From contig JAFRJI010000014.1 in the NCBI GenBank assembly GCA_017432345.1, positions 1 through 48,819 of the forward strand: a DNA stretch of 48,819 bases, in the 5' to 3' direction. The DNA comes from Bacillota bacterium (GTDB lineage: Bacteria; Bacillota; Clostridia; Peptostreptococcales; Anaerovoracaceae). This document shows positions 7,317-16,065 of this stretch, in pieces. The notes beneath the pieces are model-generated. The model ran no database searches and was not told the DNA's origin. It worked only from the letters and a program-made list of their open reading frames with translations. Made by a program: the position numbers and the translations under genes. Position 1 is the first letter of the stretch. Each line of letters opens with the position of its first letter.

Positions 7317-8154
7317 GAAAAATTTTACCCATGTCCGAAAAAGTGAATCCTTTCATTTCCATTACCGCAATGATCGGGTTGATGTATTCGGGCGGTTTCC
7401 CGATCCGGATACAAACCTCGTCAATGCTCATTTCCCCGTTCTCTTTGAGAAGCCGGTAAATCTCATATTCCGTCGGTCCGAGTTTCCGTCTGGCTTCTGT
7501 TTCATCCACGTGGTTTTCGCCCAGCGCTTCCAGAATATCGGAGACCGCGATCAGCGGCGTGGCGCCTTCTTTGATGAGTTTGTTCGTTCCCAGATTGTAT
7601 TGGCTGTCGATGTTTCCCGGAACTGCCATCACTTCCCGCCCCTGCTCCACAGCAAGCTCCGCCGTGATCAGGGATCCGCTCCGGTTGCGCGCCTGCACGA
7701 CGACCGTGATGTCCGACAGCCCGCTGATGATCCGGTTCCGCTGTGGGAAATTATACCGTTCCACCTCGGTCCCCGCTTCATATTCCGAAAGCAGAATTCC
7801 CGATGCCCGGATCTCATCCATCAGCCGCCGGTTTTCCGGCGGATAGCAGATGTCCAGCCCGCAGCCCAGCACAGCTGCGGTTTTTCCATTCGCGTCGAGC
7901 GTACCTCTGTGCGCGCAAGTATCGATGCCCCGGGCCATTCCACTGATTACCGTGACGCCTTTGTTCGCCAGCTGTCTGGCTATGGCCTCCGCCGTCGCTT
8001 TCCCATAGGCGTTTGTCGTGCGGGAGCCGACCACGGAAACGCATTTCTTTTTCAGTATGCTGAGGTCGCCCTCGTAAAATAACCGTTCCGGAGGATCCTT
8101 GATCTCCCGGAGCCGGTCCGGATAGTCCGCCATGCGGATCGTAATACATTCCAT
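7303..8154 (-). CDS. dprA: DNA-processing protein DprA
   Basis: DprA binds incoming single-stranded DNA and loads RecA during transformation. The 283-residue protein has the Rossmann-like core: VVGSRTTNAYGK (41-52), SGMARGIDTCAH (71-82), GCGLDICYPPEN (98-108), FPQRNRIISGLS (136-147) and a closing EVMAVPGNI. A winged-helix (DML1-like) domain follows at the C terminus (TEYEIYRLLKENGEMSIDEV). It lacks the N-terminal SAM-like domain found in longer versions. It starts 3 bases after the yifB stop, with GGGGGAATAGAA as RBS. Confidence 0.96.
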   Translation of the reverse strand: MECITIRMADYPDRLREIKDPPERLFYEGDLSILKKKCVSVVGSRTTNAYGKATAEAIARQLANKGVTVISGMARGIDTCAHRGTLDANGKTAAVLGCGLDICYPPENRRLMDEIRASGILLSEYEAGTEVERYNFPQRNRIISGLSDITVVVQARNRSGSLITAELAVEQGREVMAVPGNIDSQYNLGTNKLIKEGATPLIAVSDILEALGENHVDETEARRKLGPTEYEIYRLLKENGEMSIDEVCIRIGKPPEYINPIIAVMEMKGFTFSDMGKIFLANL

Positions 8155-8157
8155 TTT

Positions 8158-9675
8158 CTATTCCCCCAGATCCACGCGGTAGAGCAGCGCTTCCGCCACA
8201 TGGATCTCCTTGATTCCTTCACTGCCTTCGACGTCGGCGATGGTCCTTGCCATTTTACAAATCTTATTGTATCCGCGCATGGTCAGACCCAGCTTGTCAT
8301 AGGCTTCATTCATCATCGTGCGGCAGACGGCGTCGAGTTTGCAGAACCGTTCGATGCCCCGATCATCCAGCGTCCCGTTGTCTTTATACCCGGTATTCCG
8401 GTACCGGTGCCGTTGCCTCTCCCGCGTCTCCTCTACAATCTGCCGCATGCTCGCTGAAGACATGCCGGTACCGGCCTGCCGTGCTTCCATCAGGCGCTCC
8501 CGCGGAACGGGACTGACTTTCAGGTGCATGTCGACCCGGTCCGCAAACGGTCCCATCAGCTTTCTCCGGTGGCTCAACAGCTGCGCCCGCGTGCAGGTGC
8601 ACATCTTGCGGTCGTCCCACAGATTCCCGCACTTGCACGGATTCGCCGCGATCACCAGCATGATCTGCGTCGGGAAGATCACTTCTTCGTTATTCCGGAT
8701 GATATGCACGACCCCTTCCTCGACGGGCTGCCGCATGGAGTCGATCACCCGTGAATCGAATTCTCCCAGTTCATCCAGGAACAAAACGCCCCGGTGCGCG
8801 AGGGAGAGCTCGCCCGGCCTTGGTTTCACTCCTCCGCCAATCAGTCCCGGGGCAGTGATCGAATGATGCGGACTGCGGAACGGCCTCTCCTCGATCACCG
8901 GACGGCTGTCCGACAGCAGGCCGGCCACGCTGTATATTCCGGTGATCTCCAGCTTTTCTTCATACGTCAGTTCCGGCAGAATGGTCGGGATCCGCCGCGC
9001 CATCATCGTTTTTCCGCAGCCCGGTCCGCCCATCATCAGCATTCCGTGGTTGCCGGCCGCTCCGATGAGGATCGCCCGCTTCGTGCTTTCCTGCCCCAGG
9101 ACCTGTGCAAAATCCACTTCATGTCTTTTTGTCCTGCCGGTTTTCTTCCTTATATAAGGGTCTATTATTTTCACGCCGGTTGCATGATCCGCCGCTTCCA
9201 TCAGCGTTCCGACCGGAAGAATGCGGATGTCTTCCAGAACGGCCGCCTCTTCGGCGTTTGCCTTTGGCAGGACCAGATTCTTCACGCCGGCTTGCCGGAG
9301 GCAGATCGCCAGCGGCAGGACGCCCTTGACGGGATTGATGGTTCCGTCCAATGAGACCTCGCCCAAAAACGCCGTGTCTTCCATTTCGACGACTTCTTCG
9401 CTCAGCATCATGATGCCCAGCGCGATGGGCAGATCGAAATGGCTCCCCTCTTTTGGTCTTCCCGCCGGAACGAGATTCACGGTCACCTTCTCTCGCGGGA
9501 AATGGTAGCCGCAATTCATGATAGCGGGTTTGATCCTCTGACAGGACTCCCGGATGGTCGTGTCCGCAAGGCCGACGATGTTCAGCCCCGGCATCCCGTT
9601 ATGAAGATCTGTTTCCACCGTCACCGGATAGCCTTCGACTCCCATCAGCGTTGCGGTCTTTACTTTCGTCAGCAT
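8158..9675 (-). CDS. YifB/ComM-family AAA ATPase (Mg-chelatase-like)
   Basis: A 505-residue protein. The N-terminal Lon-protease-like fold (VNLVPAGRPKEGSHFDLPIA) precedes the Mg-chelatase AAA module with Walker A GGPGCGKTMMARR, Walker B GVLFLDELGEF and a C-terminal Mg_chelatase_C domain with the cysteines of NPCKCG and CTCTRAQ. The ComM branch acts as a DNA helicase that promotes branch migration during transformation. Adjacency to dprA and yraN fits a DNA-recombination role. RBS AGAGGAGGAAAGAG precedes the ATG. Confidence 0.95.
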   Translation of the reverse strand: MLTKVKTATLMGVEGYPVTVETDLHNGMPGLNIVGLADTTIRESCQRIKPAIMNCGYHFPREKVTVNLVPAGRPKEGSHFDLPIALGIMMLSEEVVEMEDTAFLGEVSLDGTINPVKGVLPLAICLRQAGVKNLVLPKANAEEAAVLEDIRILPVGTLMEAADHATGVKIIDPYIRKKTGRTKRHEVDFAQVLGQESTKRAILIGAAGNHGMLMMGGPGCGKTMMARRIPTILPELTYEEKLEITGIYSVAGLLSDSRPVIEERPFRSPHHSITAPGLIGGGVKPRPGELSLAHRGVLFLDELGEFDSRVIDSMRQPVEEGVVHIIRNNEEVIFPTQIMLVIAANPCKCGNLWDDRKMCTCTRAQLLSHRRKLMGPFADRVDMHLKVSPVPRERLMEARQAGTGMSSASMRQIVEETRERQRHRYRNTGYKDNGTLDDRGIERFCKLDAVCRTMMNEAYDKLGLTMRGYNKICKMARTIADVEGSEGIKEIHVAEALLYRVDLGE

Positions 9676-9699
9676 CTCTTTCCTCCTCTTGCAAACGCT

Positions 9700-10038
9700 T
9701 TAGAATGCGTGCTCCGTGTGTTCGATGGTCACCTCGATCACCTGAAAGTCATACTTTCTCGGGACATAGCCTTTTTCCCGCATCTCATTCAGGTAGCAGT
9801 GCGCTGTTTTACGGATATGCTGTTTCTTTTTCTCATCGATGACTTCGCAGGGGCGGCCGAACCGCAGATTCTGTCTCGTCTTGACCTCAACGAAGCTCAT
9901 CTCTCCATATTTCTCGGCGATGATATCGATTTCCCCGAATTTACACCGGTAATTCCGCTTCAGGATCGTATAACCCTTGGCGAGCAGAACATCCGCCGCC
10001 ACATTTTCTCCGATCTGCCCCATCAGGCGATTGTCCAT
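9700..10038 (-). CDS. YraN (UPF0102) nuclease-fold protein
   Basis: A 112-residue protein of the UPF0102 family, with a Holliday-junction-resolvase-like restriction endonuclease fold. GEIDIIA, FVEVKTR and the following LRFGRPCEVIDEKK carry the expected D, E and K positions. An in-frame frame extends further upstream, but AGAGGTACATGAA just before 10038 and the family's MGQIGE-like start argue for this ATG. It is the first gene of the yraN-yifB-dprA operon. Its cellular role is not firmly established. Confidence 0.9.
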   Translation of the reverse strand: MDNRLMGQIGENVAADVLLAKGYTILKRNYRCKFGEIDIIAEKYGEMSFVEVKTRQNLRFGRPCEVIDEKKKQHIRKTAHCYLNEMREKGYVPRKYDFQVIEVTIEHTEHAF

Positions 10039-10078
10039 TTCATGTACCTCTTTTGTGATTGTCAAATGTTTCCATTCG

Positions 10079-10107
10079 AGTATATCTTGATTTCCATATA
10101 TTGTCAA
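10079..10107 (-). promoter_or_regulatory. Promoter of the yraN-yifB-dprA operon
   Basis: Minus-strand consensus TTGACA (10102-10107), 17 bp spacer and TATACT (10079-10084), about 40 bases upstream of the yraN start. Confidence 0.8.
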
Positions 10108-10146
10108 TTTCGGGATGGGAAATTGTAACGAATGAAAACGGGCATG

Positions 10147-10173
10147 AAAAAATGGCCAAGTGAACTTGGCCAT
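10147..10173 (-). terminator. Rho-independent terminator after the HAD phosphatase gene
   Basis: A perfect 9 bp stem (ATGGCCAAG / CTTGGCCAT) with a 4-base loop, followed on the minus strand by a run of T. It lies 27 bases beyond the HAD gene stop and upstream of the yraN promoter. Confidence 0.85.
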
Positions 10174-10200
10174 AGGGTTTTGCAGATTGAGGATGAGCCG

Positions 10201-11022
10201 TTACAGCACGAACTTGTAGACGGCATCGGCGACACCGTCATCGTGGTTGGACGGCGCCACGTATTTAGCGATTTCTTTGACTTCCGATTTGGCGTTTCCA
10301 ACGGCGACCGGCATGCCTGCCACGCTCAGCATGGCCATGTCGTTCGGGCTGTCCCCGACGGCCATCATCTCATCGGTCTCGATTCCCAGAAGTCGTCCCA
10401 TCTGCCGGAGGGCTTCCGCCTTGCTGGTCGTTGAGCCGCCGATCTCCAGATTGTGATCGAAAGAACTGGTGATGGTCACATCCGGAAGCGTCTCCAGTTT
10501 GACCTTCATAGCCGGCTTTTCGGACAGATCCGTAAAGTTCACATTGATGTTTTCCAGCTTGTCCTTATTGTCCAGCATGAACTGGTAGAAGTTGTCCATC
10601 GGTTTTCTGGTCCGGAGGATGTATTCGACGCCGCGGAAACTCTGGCGCGTCTCATCGACCTGCCGGTAGTACCAACCTTCGATGTACGCCTCGCCGTCGA
10701 CGAACGTTTCCAGGATATAGTCCAAAGGCTCCAGCATCTCGACAGCAGCCTCCACCGCATGCGGCGCGATGCAGTTTTCGTAGAAAGCTTTGCCCTCGTG
10801 CAGGTCCGTGATTCTGGCTCCGTTGGAGGTCAGCACGTACCGGACCGGATCGAATTCCAGGATCTCTTTCGGAAGCGCGCAGAACGGCCGTCCTGTTGCG
10901 ACGACGATCGCAACGCCTTTGTCCGCGGCAGCCTGCAGCGCCTTCCGGTTCCCTTCCGTGAGTTTGCCTTCATTATTTAAAGTGGTCCCATCCAGATCGA
11001 GTGCGATCAGTTTGATTGCCAT
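10201..11022 (-). CDS. Cof-type HAD-superfamily sugar-phosphate phosphatase
   Basis: A 273-residue HAD hydrolase of the Cof/YbiV subfamily. Motif I is LIALDLDGTTLN (residues 5-16), with Asp nucleophile and acid. Motif II is VVATGRPF, a type IIB cap lies in the middle, and motifs III/IV appear in KAEALRQMG and VGDSPNDMAMLSVAG near the C terminus. Such enzymes dephosphorylate sugar phosphates or flavin precursors; the substrate cannot be read from sequence. It starts 3 bases after the upstream hydrolase gene and ends at a clear terminator. Confidence 0.93.
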   Translation of the reverse strand: MAIKLIALDLDGTTLNNEGKLTEGNRKALQAAADKGVAIVVATGRPFCALPKEILEFDPVRYVLTSNGARITDLHEGKAFYENCIAPHAVEAAVEMLEPLDYILETFVDGEAYIEGWYYRQVDETRQSFRGVEYILRTRKPMDNFYQFMLDNKDKLENINVNFTDLSEKPAMKVKLETLPDVTITSSFDHNLEIGGSTTSKAEALRQMGRLLGIETDEMMAVGDSPNDMAMLSVAGMPVAVGNAKSEVKEIAKYVAPSNHDDGVADAVYKFVL

Positions 11023-11025
11023 GTT

Positions 11026-11625
11026 CTACCCCTCAATGATATCCAAAAATTCCCGGTTGATCTTGCGGACTTCTTTCATCGTCGCCGGATCACCGTGCCC
11101 CGGGTAAATGGTGACCTCATTCGGCCATGCATTCACAACATATTTGCAGCTCCGGTTCATGGCCCGTTCCGATCCGTCTTCCAGATCGGTTCTGCCCAAA
11201 TCTACATTGAAGATCGTATCGCCGGTAAAGCAGACCTTGCTCCTCTCTGCCATGAGGCAGACGCTGCCCTGGGTATGTCCCGGTGTGTGAAGGACGAGCA
11301 AAGTCTCCCAGTTGCTCAGTGGAAGCCGGTCTCCCTCTTCCAGATATTCGTCCACGGGATAGTCGTACTTGTCCGCATCGTTTATATGCAAAAAGATCGG
11401 GGCGTCCGTTTCCTGATGGATCCGCCAGGCCCCGCCCACGTGATCCGAATGGTGGTGGGTCAGGATAATGCCTTTGAGCTGCAGATCTTTTTCTTCAAGA
11501 TATTCCAGATAGCGTTTGGGATTGTAGCCCGGATCGATGATATAGCAGTAGTCGCCGCTCTCTTTGGCTGAGATCACGTATCCGTTGCTATCCAGCAATC
11601 CGCCGATAAAACGTTCGATTTTCAT
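11026..11625 (-). CDS. Metallo-beta-lactamase-fold hydrolase (glyoxalase II-like)
   Basis: A protein of about 199 residues with the dinuclear metal motif THHHSDHVGG, a downstream His in HTPGHTQGS, the bridging Asp in FTGDTIF and a final His in YPGHGD. These match short glyoxalase II-like/YcbL-type proteins. An ATG 18 bases upstream exists, but AAAGGAGTGACAAC sits correctly only for the ATG at 11625. It forms a two-gene operon with the HAD phosphatase and diverges from trkA. The thioester or other substrate is unknown. Confidence 0.92.
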   Translation of the reverse strand: MKIERFIGGLLDSNGYVISAKESGDYCYIIDPGYNPKRYLEYLEEKDLQLKGIILTHHHSDHVGGAWRIHQETDAPIFLHINDADKYDYPVDEYLEEGDRLPLSNWETLLVLHTPGHTQGSVCLMAERSKVCFTGDTIFNVDLGRTDLEDGSERAMNRSCKYVVNAWPNEVTIYPGHGDPATMKEVRKINREFLDIIEG

Positions 11626-11653
11626 GTTGTCACTCCTTTGCAATAGCAGCCTT

Positions 11654-11683
11654 ATTGTACCATGAGAAAAACTTGGGTGACAA
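11654..11683 (-). promoter_or_regulatory. Promoter of the MBL-fold hydrolase/HAD operon
   Basis: Minus-strand TTGTCA (11678-11683), 18 bp spacer and TACAAT (11654-11659) with an upstream TGG giving an extended -10. Its -35 box is one base from the -35 box of the divergent trkA promoter. Confidence 0.7.
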
Positions 11684-11684
11684 C

Positions 11685-11712
11685 TTGAATTCCATAAAAA
11701 CAGGTGTATAAT
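11685..11712 (+). promoter_or_regulatory. trkA promoter
   Basis: TTGAAT (11685-11690), 16 bp spacer and TATAAT (11707-11712). The trkA ATG follows about 38 bases downstream, after the RBS GGAAAGGAAC. Confidence 0.75.
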
Positions 11713-11750
11713 GTTTGTATTTGATTGAGAGGTAATGGAAAGGAACTAAT

Positions 11751-13115
11751 ATGAAAGTTGCTATCGTCGGCGCCGGCAAGCTCGGCACGAAAGTTGCCAC
11801 GACATTGCTGGATGGAAATCATGCAGTAACACTGATCGATACGGACAAGGAAGTCCTGCAGAAGATCAGTTCACATATCGACGTAATGACGGTCAACGCC
11901 AACGCCAAGGAGACAAAGGTCCTGAGGAGCATCGGGATCTCCAATTTTGATTTTTTGATCACCACGACCGGCAGTGATGAAACGAACATCGTCATTGCGG
12001 CCTTTGCGAAAAAACTAGGCTGCGAAAAAGTCCTCGCCCGTGTCAGGGATCCGGAGCACATGCAGCAGATCCAGTTCATCAAGGATCTCATGGGAATCGA
12101 CTACATCGTCAATCCGGATATGGGCATCACGGTGGAGATCTATAAGTATCTGGCCGAAAAGTATACCTTGAGCAACGGCATCTTTTCCAGCGGCAAGATT
12201 TCCCTTCTCGAATTTGAAGTCAGTAAGTACAAGCAGCTCATCGACCTGCCGATCCACCGTTTTTCGGAAGTTCTTCCGGACATGCTGGTCGTCGCCATCT
12301 CGCGCAACGGCAAGGTCATCATACCGCACGGCAACGATGTGATCAAAGAAAAAGACTTCCTCTATGTAGTCGGTGAAAAGGAGCCGATCCTGGAGCTGAG
12401 TAAGAAAGTTCATGAACGCGGCAAATATACGGACCTGCAGAAAGTTATGATCATGGGCGGCGGAAAGACCGGTTTTTATCTGGCACGGATGCTCTCGGAA
12501 TTCGGCGCTGCCGTCAAGATCATCGAGGCCGATAAGGAACGCTGCTATTACCTTTCCACGCATCTTAACGATGTCATGGTGCTGCACGGCGACGCAACGG
12601 ACCTGAATCTTCTCGAGGAAGAGAACATGGACGGCATGGATGCGGTCGTTACCGCGACCGGATTTGACGAAGATAATCTTCTTATGGCACTGACGGCCAA
12701 GATGCATGGTGTCGAAGACGTCATCGCCAAAGTCAGCCGCACCAGCTACGCGGAGATCATCTCCCGCATGGGAATCGATATGGCGCTCAATCCGCAGGAT
12801 ATCACGACCAGCACGATCATCCGTCTGGTCCAGGGAAACAAGAAAGTCCTGTCATCACAGCTGATACAGGGACAGGCGGAAATCATGGAAGTCATCGCAA
12901 CGCCGAATATGAAGATCCTGAATACTCCGCTCAAAAACCTGCACCTGCCTGACAGCATCATCATCGCCGCGATCCACCGCGGGCACGAGGTCATCATTCC
13001 GAATGGTGAGACCGCCATCCAGGTAGATGACCGCGTGATCATGCTCAGTCTGTTAAGCGACATTTCAAGCACGGAAAAATTCCTCAACGACTCCAACAAA
13101 CTGGGATTCTTCTAA
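11751..13115 (+). CDS. trkA: Trk potassium uptake regulatory subunit TrkA
   Basis: Cytosolic NAD-binding gating subunit of Trk channels. The 454-residue protein has two tandem RCK units. The first begins KVAIVGAGKLGTKVA (residues 2-16), and a second Rossmann motif, VMIMGGGKTGFYLA, lies near residue 235. Each is followed by a TrkA_C domain (DLPIHRFSEV... and LNTPLKNLHLP...). This duplicated architecture is the TrkA type, not the single-RCK KtrA type. RBS GGAAAGGAAC precedes the ATG. trkH follows after 14 bases. Confidence 0.97.
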   Translation: MKVAIVGAGKLGTKVATTLLDGNHAVTLIDTDKEVLQKISSHIDVMTVNANAKETKVLRSIGISNFDFLITTTGSDETNIVIAAFAKKLGCEKVLARVRDPEHMQQIQFIKDLMGIDYIVNPDMGITVEIYKYLAEKYTLSNGIFSSGKISLLEFEVSKYKQLIDLPIHRFSEVLPDMLVVAISRNGKVIIPHGNDVIKEKDFLYVVGEKEPILELSKKVHERGKYTDLQKVMIMGGGKTGFYLARMLSEFGAAVKIIEADKERCYYLSTHLNDVMVLHGDATDLNLLEEENMDGMDAVVTATGFDEDNLLMALTAKMHGVEDVIAKVSRTSYAEIISRMGIDMALNPQDITTSTIIRLVQGNKKVLSSQLIQGQAEIMEVIATPNMKILNTPLKNLHLPDSIIIAAIHRGHEVIIPNGETAIQVDDRVIMLSLLSDISSTEKFLNDSNKLGFF

Positions 13116-13129
13116 TAACAGGGTGTTTT

Positions 13130-14593
13130 ATGAGTTTGACGTTTCAATCTCTGATAAGAACAACAGGTTTGGCACTCATTCTGGTCAGCCTCGCTATGCT
13201 GCCCTCGATCGCCGTATCTGTCATATACAAGGAATACGCCATCGCCGCAGCGTTTGCGATCGTCTGCCCGGTTGCGTTTGTGCTCGGCTTTTTGATGTGC
13301 AAACTCATCCGGCGCGTTTCCAGACGCCTTCGCATCAGCGATGGTCTTCTTATGGTTACCTGGGGCTGGATCGCTGCCGCACTAGCGGGCGCCGTGCCTT
13401 TTGTTTTATCCGGGTGCGTTCCTTCCTATGTGGACGCGTTCTTTGAAGCCTGTTCCGGATTCACGACCACGGGGGCGTCGGTCATTACGGATATCGAAGC
13501 CCTGCCGCACGGGCTGCTTTTCTGGAGATCGACCTGCAGCTGGCTGGGTGGCATCTGCATTTTGTTGATCGCGATCGCCATATTCCCTTCGCTGGGTCTT
13601 TCGGGGCACAGCATCATTTCCTTTGAAACAGAAGGGCCGAGTCTTGCACAGCCGACACCGCGGGTACGAAGTCTCGCGAAGATCCTGATCCGTCTCTATC
13701 TCATCTTTACCGCATGTGAGATCGTGCTGCTGTGTCTCGGCGGCATGGGGGTTTTTGATGCCTTCATCCACTCCTTTGGAAGTGTCAGCACGGGCGGATT
13801 TTCCAATTACAGCGACAGCATCGCGCATTTTGACAGCCCGTATATCCGTGCCGTCATGACGATCTTCATGGTCATCTGCGGCGTAAATTTCAACTTGTAC
13901 TACCAGACGGTCCGGCGCGGTCCATCCGCCCTCACCGGCGATTCCGAACTGCGTCTGTACCTTATTCTGGTCTTCGCTCCGGCTGCGCTTCTGTTCTGTG
14001 AACTGTTCGGGCACGGACTGATCAGAGGCGTCGTCCCGGCATTGACGGATTCCCTGTTCCAGTCCACTTCCATGTTGACGACGACCGGATTTACCATTGG
14101 GGATTACCAGCTTTGGCCGCAGATGTGCCAGGTCACGCTGCTGATTCTCATGTTCGTTGGCGCGTGTTCTTCCTCCACCGGCGGAGGAATCAAAGTCATC
14201 CGTTTCGTCATCGTCGCCAAGCTGATCCGTCATGGCGTCTCAATGCGGCTGCATCCGCAGTTCTATGAGGCGATCAAAGTCAACAAACGGAGCGTTGCGC
14301 CGGATATCGTTTCGGGCGTCTGCAATTACGTGTTCCTCTACGTCATCATGGCGTTCATAGGGACGCTTCTGATTTCGTTCGAGACGATCGATATGACGAC
14401 CGCTTTCACTGTGGTGGTCTCCTGCATCGGAAACATTGGCCCGGCCTTTGGAACGATTGGAGCGGCCGGCTGTTACGCGGGCTTTTCCGCCTTTGCTAAA
14501 ATATTGCTTTCACTCCTGATGATCGCGGGAAGATTGGAACTGTATACGTTCTTCATTCTCTTCTCACCGCATTATTGGACACAGAGATACTGA
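13130..14593 (+). CDS. trkH: Trk potassium transporter TrkH, first copy
   Basis: Membrane pore subunit of 487 residues built from four M1-P-M2 repeats. The four selectivity-filter segments are recognisable as SGFTTTGAS, SVSTGGFSN, MLTTTGFTIG and GNIGPAFG. About ten hydrophobic membrane segments alternate with basic loops (RRVSRRLR, VRRGPS). It partners with TrkA, encoded immediately upstream. The stop lies two bases before the ATG of the second trkH. Confidence 0.96.
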   Translation: MSLTFQSLIRTTGLALILVSLAMLPSIAVSVIYKEYAIAAAFAIVCPVAFVLGFLMCKLIRRVSRRLRISDGLLMVTWGWIAAALAGAVPFVLSGCVPSYVDAFFEACSGFTTTGASVITDIEALPHGLLFWRSTCSWLGGICILLIAIAIFPSLGLSGHSIISFETEGPSLAQPTPRVRSLAKILIRLYLIFTACEIVLLCLGGMGVFDAFIHSFGSVSTGGFSNYSDSIAHFDSPYIRAVMTIFMVICGVNFNLYYQTVRRGPSALTGDSELRLYLILVFAPAALLFCELFGHGLIRGVVPALTDSLFQSTSMLTTTGFTIGDYQLWPQMCQVTLLILMFVGACSSSTGGGIKVIRFVIVAKLIRHGVSMRLHPQFYEAIKVNKRSVAPDIVSGVCNYVFLYVIMAFIGTLLISFETIDMTTAFTVVVSCIGNIGPAFGTIGAAGCYAGFSAFAKILLSLLMIAGRLELYTFFILFSPHYWTQRY

Positions 14594-14595
14594 TT

Positions 14596-16065
14596 ATGTT
14601 ATCACGCGTTTCAACAAATAGCGTCATCGCGAAAATAATGGGAACCATCGTATTGATCGAAGGCATTGCCATGATCGTACCGTGGATCTGGGCAGAAGCG
14701 GCCAGCGAATCCGACTCCGCCTTTGCCTTCCGGATCTGCGTGCCGATCACCCTTGCCATCGGTTTGGCGCTTTCCCTTCTCTTCCGCTCCGGATCGACCG
14801 ACTTCGGCGTCCGTGAGGGCTATATTGTTGTTGCCGCAGCGTGGATCATCGCTTCGCTCATCGGCGCGTTCCCGTACCTTCTGTCCGGCACGGTCGACGA
14901 CTATTTCAGCGCGTTCTTTGAATCGGCCGCCGGCTTCACGACCACAGGCTGCGCGTGCATCGGCGACGATGTCCTCAATCACAGCCTCATGCTATGGAAG
15001 GCCCTCAGCAACTGGCTGGGCGGCATGGGAATCCTCGTGTTCGTCATCTCCATCCTGCCGGCGCTCGGTATCAGCGGGCAGTTCATCGTCCGTGCTGAGA
15101 CCCCGGGTCCGGTGTACGAAAAAACGACGGTACGCATCAGCAACTCTGCCAGAGCGCTTTACGTAACGTACGCTACCTTTACCGTTATGGAATTCCTTCT
15201 TCTGCTGCTGTCCAGAAAGATGTGTTTGTTCGATTGTATCCTGCTGACGCTCGGAACTGTCAGCACGGGAGGTGTCGCCGTTCATCCGGAAGGGATCGGC
15301 TACTATGACAGCATGTTCGTGGAGATCGTTGTCTGCGGTTTCTGCCTGCTGTCATCGATCAATTTTATTCTTTACTATTATCTGGTGCGCGGCAAGATCG
15401 GCCGTTTTCTGCACGACATCGAAGTCCGGGCCTTTTTCATTATCATTGCGTCCGGAACCGTATTCTGTGTTCTGAGCCTGATGCTGAACAGCAATATGCC
15501 GCTCGGGGAAGCGCTCCGGGAATCCTTGTTCCAGGTCATCAACATCTGCAGCACTTCCGGTTATGTCCGCTCATCCTCGTTCATATGGCCGACGACCTGC
15601 CAGTTCGTGATTCTGGCATTGATGCTCATCGGCGGCTGTTCCGCATCTACCGCGGGATCTCTGAAAGTCGTCCGTTTCCTTGTCATGCTCAAACTCATCG
15701 GCCGCGGTGTCATCCGTAGGATCCATCCGCGTTCTGTCGTGGCGGTCAAACTGGGCGGCGAATCGGTATCCGCACCGGTCGTATCGGCCATCACAGTATT
15801 CGCGCTGACGTACTTCGGACTGATCTTCCTCTCCGCTCTGATCCTTTCACCGCAAGGGCACGATCTGGAAACCGATGTCACCACCGCGATCGCGCTGATG
15901 TCCAACACGGGAACGGCTTTCGCGGATCACCTGTCCGCCAGCGATTTCAGTTTCTATGGTTATGGAACGAAACTGTATCTCAGCCTGCTCATGATCACCG
16001 GCAGACTGGAACTGTTCACCATCATCATCTTCTTCACGAAGAACTTCTGGGGCAAATCACGTTAG
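14596..16065 (+). CDS. trkH: Trk potassium transporter TrkH, second diverged copy
   Basis: A second TrkH-like pore protein of about 489 residues, clearly paralogous to the preceding gene. Its filter segments differ: AGFTTTGCA, TVSTGGVAV, ICSTSGYV and SNTGTAFA. The core glycine of each loop is kept, but the GP.FG of loop 4 is lost. A TTG at 14575 could add 7 residues; I chose the ATG at 14596, two bases after the preceding stop. Both pores presumably share the single TrkA. The 3' end overlaps rnr, on the other strand, by 9 bases. Confidence 0.95.
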   Translation: MLSRVSTNSVIAKIMGTIVLIEGIAMIVPWIWAEAASESDSAFAFRICVPITLAIGLALSLLFRSGSTDFGVREGYIVVAAAWIIASLIGAFPYLLSGTVDDYFSAFFESAAGFTTTGCACIGDDVLNHSLMLWKALSNWLGGMGILVFVISILPALGISGQFIVRAETPGPVYEKTTVRISNSARALYVTYATFTVMEFLLLLLSRKMCLFDCILLTLGTVSTGGVAVHPEGIGYYDSMFVEIVVCGFCLLSSINFILYYYLVRGKIGRFLHDIEVRAFFIIIASGTVFCVLSLMLNSNMPLGEALRESLFQVINICSTSGYVRSSSFIWPTTCQFVILALMLIGGCSASTAGSLKVVRFLVMLKLIGRGVIRRIHPRSVVAVKLGGESVSAPVVSAITVFALTYFGLIFLSALILSPQGHDLETDVTTAIALMSNTGTAFADHLSASDFSFYGYGTKLYLSLLMITGRLELFTIIIFFTKNFWGKSR

